This document shows positions 1 through 10,450 of a stretch of DNA of 64,000 nt, piece after piece. This stretch comes from Streptacidiphilus anmyonensis. GTDB taxonomy: Bacteria > Actinomycetota > Actinomycetes > Streptomycetales > Streptomycetaceae. Numbering within the stretch: the stretch's first letter is position 1; every line of letters begins with the position of its first letter. The position numbers and the translations under genes are program-made. The DNA is taken from assembly GCF_000787855.1 (NCBI RefSeq), contig NZ_BBPQ01000044.1, positions 1-64,000 on the forward strand, read 5' to 3'. The notes beneath the pieces were generated by a model, which did not search any database, was not told where the DNA came from, and worked only from the letters and a program-made list of their open reading frames with translations.

Positions 1-2
1 GC

Positions 3-512
3 GCGAGCCAGCCCGCCCCGGCGGCGGACGCCGCCACCACCGCCCCGGCGGCCCCTTCCACCCCTGCCTCCCCGGAGACGCCGGAGGCCCCGGCGTCCTC
101 GCCGGACATGCCGTGGCAGACCGCGGACGCCGCCGCCCCCACGGCCCGCCCGCGTCGCTCGCGCTCGGTCTCGGAGGGCAGCGTCAGCCAGCCAGCCGAG
201 CCGGCCCAGCCACCCGCCGCCGGCGGAGACTCCGCCGAGCCCCCGGCCTCCGCAGAGCCCCCGGCCTCGACCGAGACCCCGGCCGCGCCGGATGCGTCCG
301 CTCCGACGGCGCGTCCGCGCCGGACGAGGTCGGCCTCCGAAGGCAGCGTGAGCCAGGCCCCGGCCGCCGATGAGCCCGCCGCCCATGAGCCCGCCGCCGA
401 TGAGCCCGCCGCAGGCGGAGAGGGCGACGAGCCCCCGGCTCCCGACGCGTCCGAGAAGGCCGCCGAATCCGATTCCGCCGAAGGCGGTTCCGCTCCTGAG
501 GAGGGCGCGTGA
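3..512 (+). CDS. nuoG: NADH-quinone oxidoreductase subunit G, C-terminal tail (partial)
   Basis: The reading frame is open from the window edge and ends by a GTGA overlap with nuoH, the position nuoG takes in actinobacterial complex I operons. Only about 169 residues are visible, with none of the Fe-S or molybdopterin-like domains. The visible part is an Ala/Pro/Glu-rich tail of low complexity. It contains two copies of a basic motif ([17 protein letters not shown] near residue 45 and [17 protein letters not shown] near residue 99) and short repeats of the DEPAA type. Identity rests on gene order, not on conserved residues. The tail is probably disordered and dispensable for catalysis. Confidence 0.7.
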   Translation, partial: ASQPAPAADAATTAPAAPSTPASPETPEAPASSPDMPWQTADAAAPTARPRRSRSVSEGSVSQPAEPAQPPAAGGDSAEPPASAEPPASTETPAAPDASAPTARPRRTRSASEGSVSQAPAADEPAAHEPAADEPAAGGEGDEPPAPDASEKAAESDSAEGGSAPEEGA

Positions 513-1471
513 CCACCACGCTCGACGCGCTGGTGCGCTGCATCGCCGTGCTCCTCGTCTTCCTCGTCTTCCCGCTCGTGATCGGGCAGACCGAGCACAA
601 GGTGATGGCCCACATGCAGGGCCGGCTCGGGCCCATGTACGCGGGCGGCTTCCACGGGTGGGCGCAGCTCGTCGCCGACGGCGTGAAGTTCGCGCAGAAG
701 GAGGACGTCGTCCCCGCCGGGGCCGATCGGAAGATCTTCCAGCTCGCACCCGCCGTGGCCCTGCTGCCGTACCTGCTCGCGCTCGTGGCCATCCCGCTCG
801 GGCCGGGCGACCTGCTCGGGCAGTCGCTCGACGCAGGGCTGTTCTTCGTGCTGGCCGTGATGGGCGTCGGCGTGCTCGGCTCGCTCATGGCGGGGTGGGC
901 CTCGGCGAACAAGTTCTCCCTGCTCGGCGGCATCCGCACCGCCGCCCAGCTGTTGGCGTACGAGCTGCCGATGCTGCTCGCCGCCGCGTCGGTGGCGATG
1001 GCCGCCGGAACGGTCTCGCTGACCGGCATCCTCGGGGCGTTCCACTGGTGGTGGGTGCCCTGGCAGATCGTCGGCGGGTTCGTCTTCTTCGTGTCCGGGC
1101 TCGCGGAGCTCCAGCGGCCGCCGTTCGACATGCCGGTGGCCGACTCCGAGATCATCTTCGGCGCCTACACCGAGTACACGGGACTGCGCTTCGCGCTGTT
1201 CCTGCTCTCCGAGTACGCGGGCATCCTCGTCGTCTCGGCGCTGACCGCCGTCCTGTTCCTCGGCGGCTGGCACGGGCCGATGGCCGACAGCCTCGGCTGG
1301 CTGTGGATGCTGCTGAAGACCTTCGCGCTCGCCTTCCTGGTGATCTGGATCCGCGTCACCTACCCGCGTCTGCGGGAGGACCAGCTGATGCGCTTCGCCT
1401 GGACCGTGCTCATCCCGCTCTCCCTCGCGCAGCTCGCACTGACCGGCATCGTCAAGGTGGTGATCTCCTAG
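509..1471 (+). CDS. nuoH: NADH-quinone oxidoreductase subunit H
   Basis: Membrane subunit of respiratory complex I (320 residues) that forms part of the quinone chamber and links the peripheral arm to the proton-pumping arm. The family loop [13 protein letters not shown] lies near residue 41 and the ELQRPPFD motif near residue 199, with about eight hydrophobic segments. The GTG start overlaps the nuoG stop. The stop TAG shares one base with the GTG of nuoI, so translation is probably coupled along the operon. Length and motifs are normal for the family. Confidence 0.97.
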   Translation: MTTTLDALVRCIAVLLVFLVFPLVIGQTEHKVMAHMQGRLGPMYAGGFHGWAQLVADGVKFAQKEDVVPAGADRKIFQLAPAVALLPYLLALVAIPLGPGDLLGQSLDAGLFFVLAVMGVGVLGSLMAGWASANKFSLLGGIRTAAQLLAYELPMLLAAASVAMAAGTVSLTGILGAFHWWWVPWQIVGGFVFFVSGLAELQRPPFDMPVADSEIIFGAYTEYTGLRFALFLLSEYAGILVVSALTAVLFLGGWHGPMADSLGWLWMLLKTFALAFLVIWIRVTYPRLREDQLMRFAWTVLIPLSLAQLALTGIVKVVIS

Positions 1472-2022
1472 TGGCTTCGTTCCCCGGCCGCGGCCTGGCC
1501 AAGGGCCTCGCGGTCACCCTGCGCACGATGACGAGGAAGACCGTCACCGCGCAGTACCCCGACGTGCAGCCGGAGCTGCCGCCGCGTTCGCGCGGCGTCA
1601 TCGCGCTGCTGGAGGAGAACTGCACGGTCTGCATGCTGTGCGCGCGCGAGTGCCCGGACTGGTGCATCTACATCGACTCCCACAAGGAGACGCTGCCCGC
1701 CGCCGAGCCGAACGCCCGCGCCCGCACCCGCAACGTGCTGGACCGCTTCGCGATCGACTTCTCGCTCTGCATGTACTGCGGCATCTGCATCGAGGTCTGC
1801 CCCTTCGACGCGCTGTTCTGGTCGCCGGAGTTCGAGTACGCGGAGGAGGACATCCACGACCTCACCCACGAGCGCGACCGTCTGCGCGAGTGGATGTGGA
1901 CCGTGCCGGCGCCGCCCGCGCTCGACCCGGCCGCCGAGGACCCCAAGGAGATCGGCGCCGCCCGCAAGGCCGCCGAGAAGGCGCACGCGGCGGCGGAAGC
2001 CGCGAAGGAGGCCGAGGCGTGA
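1471..2022 (+). CDS. nuoI: NADH-quinone oxidoreductase subunit I (2x[4Fe-4S])
   Basis: Peripheral-arm ferredoxin-like subunit of complex I (183 residues) that passes electrons through two [4Fe-4S] clusters towards N2 and quinone. Both CxxCxxCxxxCP motifs are intact: Cys 51/54/57/61 and Cys 100/103/106/110. The GTG start shares a base with the nuoH stop. After the second cluster motif the protein carries an Ala/Lys/Glu-rich C-terminal helix typical of actinobacterial NuoI. Nothing is missing. Confidence 0.97.
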   Translation: MASFPGRGLAKGLAVTLRTMTRKTVTAQYPDVQPELPPRSRGVIALLEENCTVCMLCARECPDWCIYIDSHKETLPAAEPNARARTRNVLDRFAIDFSLCMYCGICIEVCPFDALFWSPEFEYAEEDIHDLTHERDRLREWMWTVPAPPALDPAAEDPKEIGAARKAAEKAHAAAEAAKEAEA

Positions 2023-2573
2023 ACCTGGCCGCCGCCCCTCTCGACTCCACCCACGGCTTCCTCTCGCCGTCCGGCGCCGAGATCGTCTTCGTCCTCGTCG
2101 GCCTCGGCGTGCTCGGCGCCGCGCTGCTGACGGTCACCACCAAGCAACTGGTCCACGCCGCGCTCTGGCTGGTCGTCGCGCTGGGCGGACTGGCGATCGA
2201 GTACCTGCTGCTGACGGCGGAGTTCATCGCCTGGGTGCAGGTGCTGATCTACGTCGGCGCCGTGGTCGTGCTCGTCCTGTTCGGGCTGATGCTGACCAGA
2301 GCGCCGATCGGCGCCTCGCCGGACGCCGACTCGGGCAACCGGTGGCTCGCCCTCGGCGTCGCCCTCGCCGCCGCCGCGACACTGGTGACCCTGGTCGTCG
2401 ACGCGTTCCGCTGCACCTGGATCGACCTCGGCACCGTGGCGGGCAGCACCAAGGCCAACGGCGTCAGCCTGTTCCGCTACTGGGTGCTGCCGTTCGAGGC
2501 GCTCTCGGTGCTGCTGCTGGCCGCACTGGTGGGCGCGATCATCCTGTCCAGGCGCGAGAAGAAGGAGCCCTGA
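2019..2573 (+). CDS. nuoJ: NADH-quinone oxidoreductase subunit J
   Basis: Small membrane subunit of complex I (184 residues) in the NuoA/J/K/H connecting region. Five hydrophobic segments are visible, including the conserved region around [18 protein letters not shown] near residue 70. The GTG start overlaps the nuoI stop (GTGA). The position between nuoI and nuoK is canonical. Confidence 0.95.
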   Translation: MNLAAAPLDSTHGFLSPSGAEIVFVLVGLGVLGAALLTVTTKQLVHAALWLVVALGGLAIEYLLLTAEFIAWVQVLIYVGAVVVLVLFGLMLTRAPIGASPDADSGNRWLALGVALAAAATLVTLVVDAFRCTWIDLGTVAGSTKANGVSLFRYWVLPFEALSVLLLAALVGAIILSRREKKEP

Positions 2574-2577
2574 CGGG

Positions 2578-2958
2578 ATGCATCTGGTGTTCCCGGCCGT
2601 TCTCGCGGCCCTGCTCTTCTGCGTCGGTCTCTACGGTGTGCTGGCGCGGCGCAACGCCGTGCTGATGCTGATGTCCGTCGAGCTGATGCTCAACGCCGTC
2701 AACCTCAACCTCGTCGCCTTCGACGTCTGGCTGCGCGACACCCTGCACTCCGGCCAGGCGCTGACGCTGTTCACCATCACCGTGGCGGCCGCCGAGATCG
2801 GACTCGGGCTGGCCATCGTGCTGCTGATCTTCCGCAACCGCGGCACCGCCGACATCGACCGCGTGGGCCGCCTGACCGACGGCGACGAGAAGGCCGACGA
2901 CGACGAGAAGCCCGGCGACCAGAAGGCCGACGACGAAGAGATGGAAGGCGTCGGATGA
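2578..2958 (+). CDS. nuoK: NADH-quinone oxidoreductase subunit K
   Basis: Complex I membrane subunit with three transmembrane helices. The conserved membrane glutamate sits in the VELML motif at about residue 35, and a second acidic residue in [10 protein letters not shown] near residue 66. At 126 residues it is longer than the usual ~100. The extra part is a hydrophilic Asp/Glu/Lys-rich C-terminal tail from about residue 97, seen in several actinobacterial NuoK proteins. It ends overlapping the nuoL start. Confidence 0.96.
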   Translation: MHLVFPAVLAALLFCVGLYGVLARRNAVLMLMSVELMLNAVNLNLVAFDVWLRDTLHSGQALTLFTITVAAAEIGLGLAIVLLIFRNRGTADIDRVGRLTDGDEKADDDEKPGDQKADDEEMEGVG

Positions 2959-4952
2959 CCCTCACCCTCGCGATCCTCGTCCCGCTGCTGCCGTTCCTCG
3001 GCGCGCTCGCCGGCCTCGCGTCCGGTCGTCGCGCGCCCGGACTGGTCCGGCCGCTGGCCGTGCTGCCGACGCTGGCCTCGGCCGTGCTGGCGGTGCTGGT
3101 CCTGGCGAAGCTCGGCGCCAAGGGTCACCTGGACTCGGCGACGCGGCTGACGCCGACCGGAGGTCTGCCGATCTCGCTGTCGGTGCACCTGGACGGCATC
3201 GCGGTGCTGCTGGCGGTGCTGGTCACCGTCGTCGCCACCTGCGTGCAGATCTACTCCACGGCCTACCTGCGCGAGGACCCCCGCTACCCCTCGTACGCGG
3301 CCCTGGTCTCGCTGTTCACCGCGGCGATGCTGCTGGTCGTCTACTCCGGCGACCTGATCGTGCTGCTGGTCGGCTGGGAGGTCATGGGCGTCTGCTCGTA
3401 CTTCCTGGTGGGGCACCACTGGGAGCGCCCGGACGCGCGGTCCGCGTCGATCAAGGCGTTCCTGGTCACCAAGCTGGGCGACGTCCCATTCCTCTTCGGC
3501 ATCTTCGTGCTGGCCACCGACGCCGGGACGTTCCAGATCGACGGCATCCTCGGCGCGGCGGCCGCGGGCCGCCTGCACCACGCGACGCTCGCGGCGCTGC
3601 TGCTGCTCTGCGGCGTGGCCGGCAAGTCCGCGCAGTTCCCGCTGCACACCTGGCTCCCCGACGCGATGGCGGGCCCGACGCCGGTCTCCGCGCTGATCCA
3701 CGCCGCGACCATGGTCGCCGCCGGCGTCTACCTGGTGGCCCGGCTGGAGCCGGTCTTCCTGCTCTCCACCGCGGCGCTGGTCGTGCTCGGGATCATGGCC
3801 GTGATCACCATGATCGGCTCGGCGCTCTGCGCGCTCGCCCAGGACGACCTCAAGCGGGTGCTGGCCTACTCGACCGTGGGTCAGCTCGGCTACATGGCCG
3901 GGGCGCTCGCCGTCGGCGACCGCGACGCCGCACTGTTCCACCTGCTCACCCACGGCGCGTTCAAGGCGCTGCTGTTCCTCTCCGCCGGCGTCGTCATCCA
4001 CGCCGCGCACACCAACTCGCTGACGGCCATGAGCCGCATGGACGGCCTGCGCCGCCGCATCCCGGACGCCTACGCGACGATGGGCATCGGTCTGGCCTCG
4101 CTGGCCGGGCTGCCGCCCTTCTCCGGCTTCTTCAGCAAGGACGCGGTCCTCACCGCCGCCGAGCACGCCGCCAACGGCGACGCGCTGACCGGCGGGCTCG
4201 GCCCGGCCGGGAACGTGCCGTCCTGGCTCGGCTGGACGGTGCTGATCGGCGGCCTGCTCACCGCGCTGCTCACCGCCGCCTACGCCACCCGGCTGTGGCT
4301 GCTGGCCTTCTTCCCGGTGCGGCGCCCCGCGGCCGAGGGCGTCGTCGAGGTCGGGGCCGTCGCACCGACCGCCGCCGCGGTCGCCGCGCTCGCCTCTGAC
4401 GAGCCCGCCGGGCCCGTCGAGCCGGCCGCGATGGTGGGCCCGCTGTGGCTGCTGGCCGTGCCCAGCGTGGCTCTCGGCCTCGTCGGACTGTGGCCGCACG
4501 CGCTGCCGGACTGGCTGGACGGCGTCTCGCTCACCCCCTCCAGCGTGACCTGGCCGATCGCCACCGCCCTCGCGCTGCTCGGCGCGGGCCTGGCCTGGCT
4601 GGCCTGGCGTCGCGCCGCCGCCCGGGTGCTGGCCGAGGCCGAGGCCGACGCTGCCGCTGCCGCCGACCCGGCGCCACTGCTGCTCGGCCCGCTGCTGCAG
4701 CCCTCCCGCAACGGCTTCGGCGTCGACGCCCTCTACGACCGCGCCTTCGTCCGCCCCGTCCTCGGCGCGGCCCGGCTGGTCTCCTTCCTGGACCGCGAGG
4801 TCGTCGAGACCTACGTCCAGGGCGCCGCCGGCACCCCCGGTCTGATCGGGCGGGTGGTGCGCCGCGCCCAGAACGGCAACACCCAGGGCTACCTGAGCGC
4901 GCTCGCGGCGGGCGTCGTGGTGCTGGCCGTGATCGTGGCGGTGGCCCAGTGA
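2955..4952 (+). CDS. nuoL: NADH-quinone oxidoreductase subunit L
   Basis: Distal proton-pumping antiporter-like subunit of complex I (665 residues), with many membrane helices and the family motif [12 protein letters not shown] near residue 249. The C-terminal third contains a long Ala-rich stretch matching the lateral amphipathic helix, followed by a final membrane segment. The ATG overlaps the nuoK stop. The 49-bp gap to nuoM is the widest in this operon, and nuoM has its own GGAGG ribosome site. Confidence 0.97.
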   Translation: MTLTLAILVPLLPFLGALAGLASGRRAPGLVRPLAVLPTLASAVLAVLVLAKLGAKGHLDSATRLTPTGGLPISLSVHLDGIAVLLAVLVTVVATCVQIYSTAYLREDPRYPSYAALVSLFTAAMLLVVYSGDLIVLLVGWEVMGVCSYFLVGHHWERPDARSASIKAFLVTKLGDVPFLFGIFVLATDAGTFQIDGILGAAAAGRLHHATLAALLLLCGVAGKSAQFPLHTWLPDAMAGPTPVSALIHAATMVAAGVYLVARLEPVFLLSTAALVVLGIMAVITMIGSALCALAQDDLKRVLAYSTVGQLGYMAGALAVGDRDAALFHLLTHGAFKALLFLSAGVVIHAAHTNSLTAMSRMDGLRRRIPDAYATMGIGLASLAGLPPFSGFFSKDAVLTAAEHAANGDALTGGLGPAGNVPSWLGWTVLIGGLLTALLTAAYATRLWLLAFFPVRRPAAEGVVEVGAVAPTAAAVAALASDEPAGPVEPAAMVGPLWLLAVPSVALGLVGLWPHALPDWLDGVSLTPSSVTWPIATALALLGAGLAWLAWRRAAARVLAEAEADAAAAADPAPLLLGPLLQPSRNGFGVDALYDRAFVRPVLGAARLVSFLDREVVETYVQGAAGTPGLIGRVVRRAQNGNTQGYLSALAAGVVVLAVIVAVAQ

Positions 4953-5001
4953 CGACCACGGCAGTGACTTCGATCGTCCGCAGCACGGAGGCGACCGTCC
5001 G

Positions 5002-6552
5002 ATGACCGCCCTGCTCCTCGCCCTGCTCGCGCTGCCGCTGGCCGGCGCCGCCGCCACGCTGGTGCCGGCGCTCGGCGGGCGTCGCGCGCTCTGGTTCGGC
5101 GTCGCCGTCACCGGAGCCGACCTCGCCCTGGCCGTCGCCCTGGCCGCCGGCTTCGACCTGCACCGCCCCGCCGTCATGCAGGGGGTCACGAACGTCGCCT
5201 GGATCCCCGCCCTGAACGTCCGCTTCCACGTCGGCGTCGACGGCATCTCGCTGCCGCTGCTGGTGCTGACGGCGCTGCTGACGTTCCTGTGCGCGCTCTA
5301 CTCGCTGAAGAAGCTGCCCTCAGGCGGCAGCGAGCGGGCCTGGACGGGCCTGCTGCTGCTCCTGACCACCGGCATGCTCGCCACCTTCGCCGTGCTCGAC
5401 CTGCTGCTGTTCTTCCTGGCGTTCGAGATCGTGCTGGTGCCCATGTACTTCATGATCGCCCGCTGGGGCGGGGAGAACCGGGGACCGGCCGCGTTCCGCT
5501 TCATCCTCTACACGCTGCTCGGCTCCGCCGTGATGCTGCTGGGGCTGCTGGTGCTCGGCCTCAAGGCCGGAACCTTCGACATGACCGCGCTGGCCGCGAA
5601 CCACGGCCTCGGCCTCTCCCGCGGCACGCAGATCATCGTCGTGCTCGCCGTCGGCGTCGGACTGGCCGTCAAGTCGCCGATGTGGCCCTTCCACAGCTGG
5701 CTGCCCGACGCCCACACCGCCGCGCCCACGGCGGGCTCGGTGCTGCTGGCCGGCGTACTGCTGAAGATGGGCACCTACGGCTTCGTCCGGGTGCTGATCC
5801 CGAGCACGCCGCTCGGCATGCACACCCTCGCGCCCTACCTCGGCGCGTTCGCCGTGGTCGGCATCCTCTACGGCTCGCTCGCCTGCCTCTCCCTGGTCCG
5901 CCCCGGCGCCAAGGGCGACCTGAAGCGCCTGATCGCCTACTCCTCCGTCGGCCACATGGGCTTCGTCCTGCTCGGCATCGCGACGCTGACCGCCACGGGC
6001 GTCAACGGCGCGCTCTTCGCCAACATCGGCCACGGGCTGATCACCGGCCTGCTCTTCTTCCTGGTCGGCGCGGTCAAGGACCGCTACGGCACCGCCGACC
6101 TCGACGCGCTCGCCGGGGCGGGAGCCGACACCGGCGCGGCGCTGTACGGGAGGCTGCCGCGTCTCGGCGGCCTGCTGGCGTTCGCCGCCGTGGCCAGCCT
6201 GGGCCTGCCCGGTCTCGCCGGGTTCTGGGGCGAGCTCCTCGCCATGCTGGGCTCCTTCCAGCCCGCCGCCGGCCTCTCCCGGCCGACGTTCGTGACCCTG
6301 ATGGTGCTGGCCGGGCTCGGCACCGTGCTCACCGCGGCCTACCTCCTCTCCGTCGTCCGCCGCGTCTGCATGGGCGATCCGGCCGCGGAGCCCCCGGCCG
6401 TCGCCAAGGCCCCGGCCCTCGCGGACGTCCAGGGCTACGAGGCCGCCACCTGGACCCCGCTGGTCGTCCTGACCGTCGTCGCCGGGCTGTGGCCCGCGCT
6501 GCTGCTCGGGCTGACCACCCCCGCCGTCAAGGCCCTGCTCGGAGGCAGCTGA
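5002..6552 (+). CDS. nuoM: NADH-quinone oxidoreductase subunit M
   Basis: Proton-pumping antiporter-like subunit of complex I (516 residues). The key membrane glutamate lies in FEIVLVPMY (Glu about 143), and the lysine-bearing helix region KSPMWPFHSWLPDAH lies near residue 225. About fourteen hydrophobic segments are visible. A GGAGG site precedes the ATG. Three bases separate it from nuoN. Confidence 0.97.
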   Translation: MTALLLALLALPLAGAAATLVPALGGRRALWFGVAVTGADLALAVALAAGFDLHRPAVMQGVTNVAWIPALNVRFHVGVDGISLPLLVLTALLTFLCALYSLKKLPSGGSERAWTGLLLLLTTGMLATFAVLDLLLFFLAFEIVLVPMYFMIARWGGENRGPAAFRFILYTLLGSAVMLLGLLVLGLKAGTFDMTALAANHGLGLSRGTQIIVVLAVGVGLAVKSPMWPFHSWLPDAHTAAPTAGSVLLAGVLLKMGTYGFVRVLIPSTPLGMHTLAPYLGAFAVVGILYGSLACLSLVRPGAKGDLKRLIAYSSVGHMGFVLLGIATLTATGVNGALFANIGHGLITGLLFFLVGAVKDRYGTADLDALAGAGADTGAALYGRLPRLGGLLAFAAVASLGLPGLAGFWGELLAMLGSFQPAAGLSRPTFVTLMVLAGLGTVLTAAYLLSVVRRVCMGDPAAEPPAVAKAPALADVQGYEAATWTPLVVLTVVAGLWPALLLGLTTPAVKALLGGS

Positions 6553-6555
6553 CCC

Positions 6556-8067
6556 ATGCTGACCGTCGCCGCCCCCTCGCTGATCCAGTCCGTCGACTGG
6601 GCGGCGATCGCGCCGCCGCTGGTGCCCGCCGCCCTGGCGCTCGTCGTCCTCGTCGCGGACCTCTTCCTGCCGCCCGCCCGCAAGGCGCTGCTCGGCTGGC
6701 TCACCGTCGCCGGGCTCGTCGCCTCGCTGGCGCTGCTGGTGCCGCTGCGCGGCGGCCACCACCGCACCTTCTGCCTCCCGAGCCAGGCGGCCCAGGCCCA
6801 CGTGCCGGTCTCCTGCTCGTATGTGGCCGACCACTTCGCGCTGGCCTTCCAGCTGCTGGTGCTGGGCGGGGCGCTGCTGGTGGCGCTGCTCTCGATCGTC
6901 TCCGTCGACGAGGACCGCCTCCCCGCCGGTGAGTTCTGGTTCCTGCTGCTCGCCTCGACCTGCGGGGCGGCCCTGCTGCCCGCCTGCCGGGACCTGGCCT
7001 CGCTCGTCGTCGCGCTGGAGCTCGCCTCGCTGCCCGCCTTCGCGCTCGTCGCGCTGCGCCGCGACGGCCGCGGCGGGGAGGCCGCGCTGAAGTTCTTCCT
7101 GTCGTCGGTGACGGCGACGGCCGTCACGCTGCTCGGCGTCAGCTTCGTCTACGCCGCCAGCGGCAGCCTCTACCTGGACCGGATCGCCGCGGCCCTGCCG
7201 AACGTGCCCGACCAGCTGCAGCCGCTGACCGCCGTCGGGACCGTGCTCACCCTCGTCGGCTTCGCCTTCAAGACCGCGGCGGTGCCGTTCCACTTCTGGG
7301 TGCCCGACACGTACGCGGGCGCTCCTGTGCCCGTGGCCGGATACCTCTCCGTGGTCGGAAAGGCTGCCGGACTGTCCGGCCTCGCCGCAATCGCCGTGCT
7401 CGGTTTTCACTCCTACGGGCGAGACTGGGGCCTGGCCCTCGCCGTACTGGCCGCGCTCACCATGACGGTCGGCAACGTCGGCGCGCTGCGTCAGCGCGCC
7501 GACGCCCCGTACAGCGCGGTCCGGCTGCTGGCCTGGTCCTCCGTGGCCCAGGCGGGCTATCTGCTGGTCCCGATCGCCGCGGCCGGCTACGGCGCGAGCG
7601 CGCACGCCGTGGGCGCGACCGTCGCCTTCGCGCTCGTCTACGGCGTGGTCAACCTCGGCGCCTTCGCCGTGGTCACCTCGGCGGGCGCGCGACTGGACGA
7701 GTACCGCGGCCTGTTCTCGCGCCGCCCGGCGGCGGCGCTGGCGATGGCCTTCTTCCTGCTGAACCTGGCGGGCCTGCCTCCGGGCGTGATCGGCCTGTTC
7801 GGCAAGGTCGTGGTCTTCCGCGCGGTGGTCGACGCGGGGATGGGCTGGCTGGCCGTCATCATGGCCGTCAACGTCGTGATCGCGCTGTACTACTACCTCG
7901 TCTGGACGGCCCGGCTGTTCCAGTCGGCGCCGGACGCGGTCGCGACGCGCCGCCGGGTTCCGGGCGCGCTGGTCGGCGCGCTCGCGCTGGCCGCGGCGCT
8001 GGGCGTGGTGCTGTCGGTGGACCCGCAGATCGTGATGCAGCTCGCCTCGGGCTCCCTCTTCGGCTGA
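6556..8067 (+). CDS. nuoN: NADH-quinone oxidoreductase subunit N
   Basis: Third antiporter-like proton-pumping subunit of complex I (503 residues). The conserved FKTAAVPFHFWVPDTY motif starts near residue 238, with about fourteen hydrophobic segments. It is the last gene of the nuo operon here; the next gene starts 150 bp downstream with its own ribosome site. Confidence 0.97.
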   Translation: MLTVAAPSLIQSVDWAAIAPPLVPAALALVVLVADLFLPPARKALLGWLTVAGLVASLALLVPLRGGHHRTFCLPSQAAQAHVPVSCSYVADHFALAFQLLVLGGALLVALLSIVSVDEDRLPAGEFWFLLLASTCGAALLPACRDLASLVVALELASLPAFALVALRRDGRGGEAALKFFLSSVTATAVTLLGVSFVYAASGSLYLDRIAAALPNVPDQLQPLTAVGTVLTLVGFAFKTAAVPFHFWVPDTYAGAPVPVAGYLSVVGKAAGLSGLAAIAVLGFHSYGRDWGLALAVLAALTMTVGNVGALRQRADAPYSAVRLLAWSSVAQAGYLLVPIAAAGYGASAHAVGATVAFALVYGVVNLGAFAVVTSAGARLDEYRGLFSRRPAAALAMAFFLLNLAGLPPGVIGLFGKVVVFRAVVDAGMGWLAVIMAVNVVIALYYYLVWTARLFQSAPDAVATRRRVPGALVGALALAAALGVVLSVDPQIVMQLASGSLFG

Positions 8068-8216
8068 CCGGCCGGGCCCCTCCCCGGTCAGCCCGGGTCG
8101 GTCACCCGTACCGGGGACCCCACGGGTGAGCAGGGAACCAGGGAATCCGTCCCACCCGTTGGAAGTCCTGAACGGGCTGTGAAAGACACCCCCCACGCAC
8201 GTCTCGGAGGGCTTCC

Positions 8217-9089
8217 GTGCACCGCCAGCACAACGGTCTGAAGACGGCCGTACTCCTCGGCGCGATGTCCGCGCTGATCCTTGTGATCGGCAGCTTCTGG
8301 GGCCGTACCGGCCTCGTCATCGGACTGTTCGTCGCGCTGGCGACCAACGGCTTCGCCTACTGGAACAGCGACAGGCTGGCACTGCGCTCGATGCGGGCCC
8401 GCCCGGTCAGCGAGATCGAGGCGCCGGTGATGTACCGGATCGTCCGTGAGCTCTCCACCTCCGCGCGTCAGCCGATGCCGCGGCTCTACATCTCTCCCAC
8501 GGACGCGCCCAACGCCTTCGCCACCGGCCGCAACCCCCGCAACGCCGCGGTCTGCTGCACCCAGGGGATCCTCAACATCCTGGACGAGCGGGAGCTGCGC
8601 GGCGTGCTCGGCCACGAGCTGTCCCACGTCTACAACCGGGACATCCTCATCTCCTCGGTGGCGGGCGCGCTGGCCTCGGTCGTGATGTTCCTGGTCAACT
8701 TCGCCTGGCTGATCCCGATCGGCCGCAGCGACGACGACGAGGGCCCGGGCCTGGTCGGGATGCTGCTGATCATGATCCTCGGCCCGCTGGCCGCGAGCAT
8801 CATCCAACTGGCCGTCAGCCGCTCCCGCGAGTACCAGGCGGACGCCTCGGGCGCCCAGCTGACCGGGGATCCGCTCGCGCTGGCGAGCGCGCTGCGCAAG
8901 CTGGAGCGCGGCACGCAGCTGCTGCCGCTCCCGGCCCGGCCCGAGCTGGAGACCACCAGCCACATGATGATCGCCAACCCGTTCCGGGCCGGTTCCGGCG
9001 GCGGGATCGCCACCAGGCTGTTCTCGACGCACCCGCCCATGCCGGACCGCATCGCCCGCCTGGAGCAGATGGCCGGCCCCCTGGGCTGA
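8217..9089 (+). CDS. htpX: M48-family zinc metalloprotease, HtpX-like
   Basis: Membrane-bound zinc endopeptidase (290 residues), by family a quality-control protease for misfolded membrane proteins. Two N-terminal membrane segments are followed by the zinc motif HELSH at residues 133-137 and the third ligand Glu205 in [11 protein letters not shown] second pair of hydrophobic segments lies between them. The GTG start is preceded by GGAGG at 8206-8210. It converges with the Nramp-like gene only 17 bp downstream. Confidence 0.93.
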   Translation: MHRQHNGLKTAVLLGAMSALILVIGSFWGRTGLVIGLFVALATNGFAYWNSDRLALRSMRARPVSEIEAPVMYRIVRELSTSARQPMPRLYISPTDAPNAFATGRNPRNAAVCCTQGILNILDERELRGVLGHELSHVYNRDILISSVAGALASVVMFLVNFAWLIPIGRSDDDEGPGLVGMLLIMILGPLAASIIQLAVSRSREYQADASGAQLTGDPLALASALRKLERGTQLLPLPARPELETTSHMMIANPFRAGSGGGIATRLFSTHPPMPDRIARLEQMAGPLG

Positions 9090-9106
9090 CCTCCCGTGAG
9101 GGCGCG

Positions 9107-10450
9107 TCAGGCCAGCCCGAACCAGCCGAGCACCGTGTCCACCAGCAGGATCGTCGACATCAGCGCGACGCCCACCACGACGACCGTGGCCACGATCCGG
9201 TAGCGCGGGCTGTTGGCGTGCGCGCCCAGCAGGCTGCGGCGGTTGGTCAGGATCAGCAGGTAGACCAGGATGATCGGGGTGATCAGGCCCTGCAGCACCT
9301 GAGTGCCGATCAGCAGCTGGATCACGTCGACCGGCGTCATCGCCACCGCCGCGCCCAGCAGGATCTGCGCGGTGAACAGGCTGAGGAAGAACGGCGCGTC
9401 GCGGAACGAGCGGGAGACGGAACGCTCGACGCCGGCCGCCTCGCCGATGGCGTAGCTGGCCGAGAGCGGCACGACCGCGCCCGCCAGCGCGGAGGCGCCG
9501 ATCAGGCCGACCGCGAAGAGGGCCTCCGCGCTCTGCCCGGCCACCGGCTCCAGCGCCTTGGCCGCGTCCGCCGCCGAGTTCAGCGGACCCGTGCCGCCGA
9601 TGGCGGAGGCGGTGGCGATGATGATGGTCAGGCTGATGACGCAGGCGAACACGGCGCCGATGATCGCGTCCGCGCGGATCAGCGGGTAGTCGATGGTCCG
9701 GGTGCCGCGGTCGACCACGCCGGCGGCGGCGTAGAACTGCATGTAGGGGCTGACCGTGGTGCCGATCAGGGCGACGGCCAGCAGGATGAAGGCCTTGTCG
9801 CCGGTCAGGTGGGGGATCACCAGGTTCTTGCCGACGACGCCCCAGTGCGGCTTGCCCAGGATCATCGCGATCGGGTAGGCGAAGAAGACCAGCGACATCA
9901 CCAGGAAGATCCGCTCGGCGTAGCGGTAGGAGCCGAACAGCACCAGCCCCCACAGCAGCAGCGCGGCGGGCGGGATGATCGCCCACTTGGGGATGCCCAG
10001 CAGTTCGAAGCCCGCGCCGATGCCCGCGAACTCGGAGACCACCAGGCCGGTGTTGGCCAGCAGCAGGCAGCCCAGCGCCAGCCCGGTCGCGCGCAGGCTG
10101 AACTGCTCGCGGATCAGTGCGCCCAGGCCCTTGCCCGTGAAGGCGCCGAGCCGGACCGCCATCTCCTGCACCAGCACCAGGGCGATGGTGACCAGCACCA
10201 TGAAGAACAGCGTCCCGTAGGCGTACTGCGATCCCGCGCTGGCGTACGTCGCGATGCCGGCCGCGTCGTTGCCGGCGTTCGCCGCGACCAGGCCGGGGCC
10301 GGCCACGCCGACCAGGGCCACGATCCTGGTCCAGCGGCTCCAACGGGTGACGCGGCCCAGCACGGGGATCCGGGCCAGTCGGCTCGCCGGCGCTGCGCCG
10401 GGCTCGGCCGCCGCGGCCTCGCCCTGGGCGCTGTCGGTGTCGACGGTCAC
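9107..10450 (-). CDS. Nramp-fold divalent cation transporter with altered metal-site motifs
   Basis: Integral membrane transporter of the Nramp/SLC11 fold (447 residues, about eleven helices after a 40-residue cytosolic N-terminus). The helix-1 metal motif DPGN of Mn/Fe transporters reads NAGN here (residues 58-61). In helix 6 the canonical TVMPHN reads TVSPYM (232-237), so the substrate methionine and neighbouring histidine are replaced by Ser234 and Tyr236. The gene is translationally coupled (GTGA overlap) to an MgtE-like regulatory protein. Established: loss of the helix-6 Met is a mark of Nramp-related magnesium transporters. Inference: the substrate may be Mg2+ rather than Mn2+. Confidence 0.85.
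   Translation of the reverse strand: MTVDTDSAQGEAAAAEPGAAPASRLARIPVLGRVTRWSRWTRIVALVGVAGPGLVAANAGNDAAGIATYASAGSQYAYGTLFFMVLVTIALVLVQEMAVRLGAFTGKGLGALIREQFSLRATGLALGCLLLANTGLVVSEFAGIGAGFELLGIPKWAIIPPAALLLWGLVLFGSYRYAERIFLVMSLVFFAYPIAMILGKPHWGVVGKNLVIPHLTGDKAFILLAVALIGTTVSPYMQFYAAAGVVDRGTRTIDYPLIRADAIIGAVFACVISLTIIIATASAIGGTGPLNSAADAAKALEPVAGQSAEALFAVGLIGASALAGAVVPLSASYAIGEAAGVERSVSRSFRDAPFFLSLFTAQILLGAAVAMTPVDVIQLLIGTQVLQGLITPIILVYLLILTNRRSLLGAHANSPRYRIVATVVVVGVALMSTILLVDTVLGWFGLA

Noticed and set aside
2631-5246. Very long open frame on the minus strand opposite nuoK-nuoM
   Set aside because: It is antisense to clearly conserved nuo genes, is extremely rich in Arg/Gly/Gln/Asp with no domain, and results from GC bias at third positions.
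5320-8196. 958-codon minus-strand open frame opposite nuoM-nuoN
   Set aside because: Shadow of the nuo genes; composition is low complexity and it has no recognisable domain.
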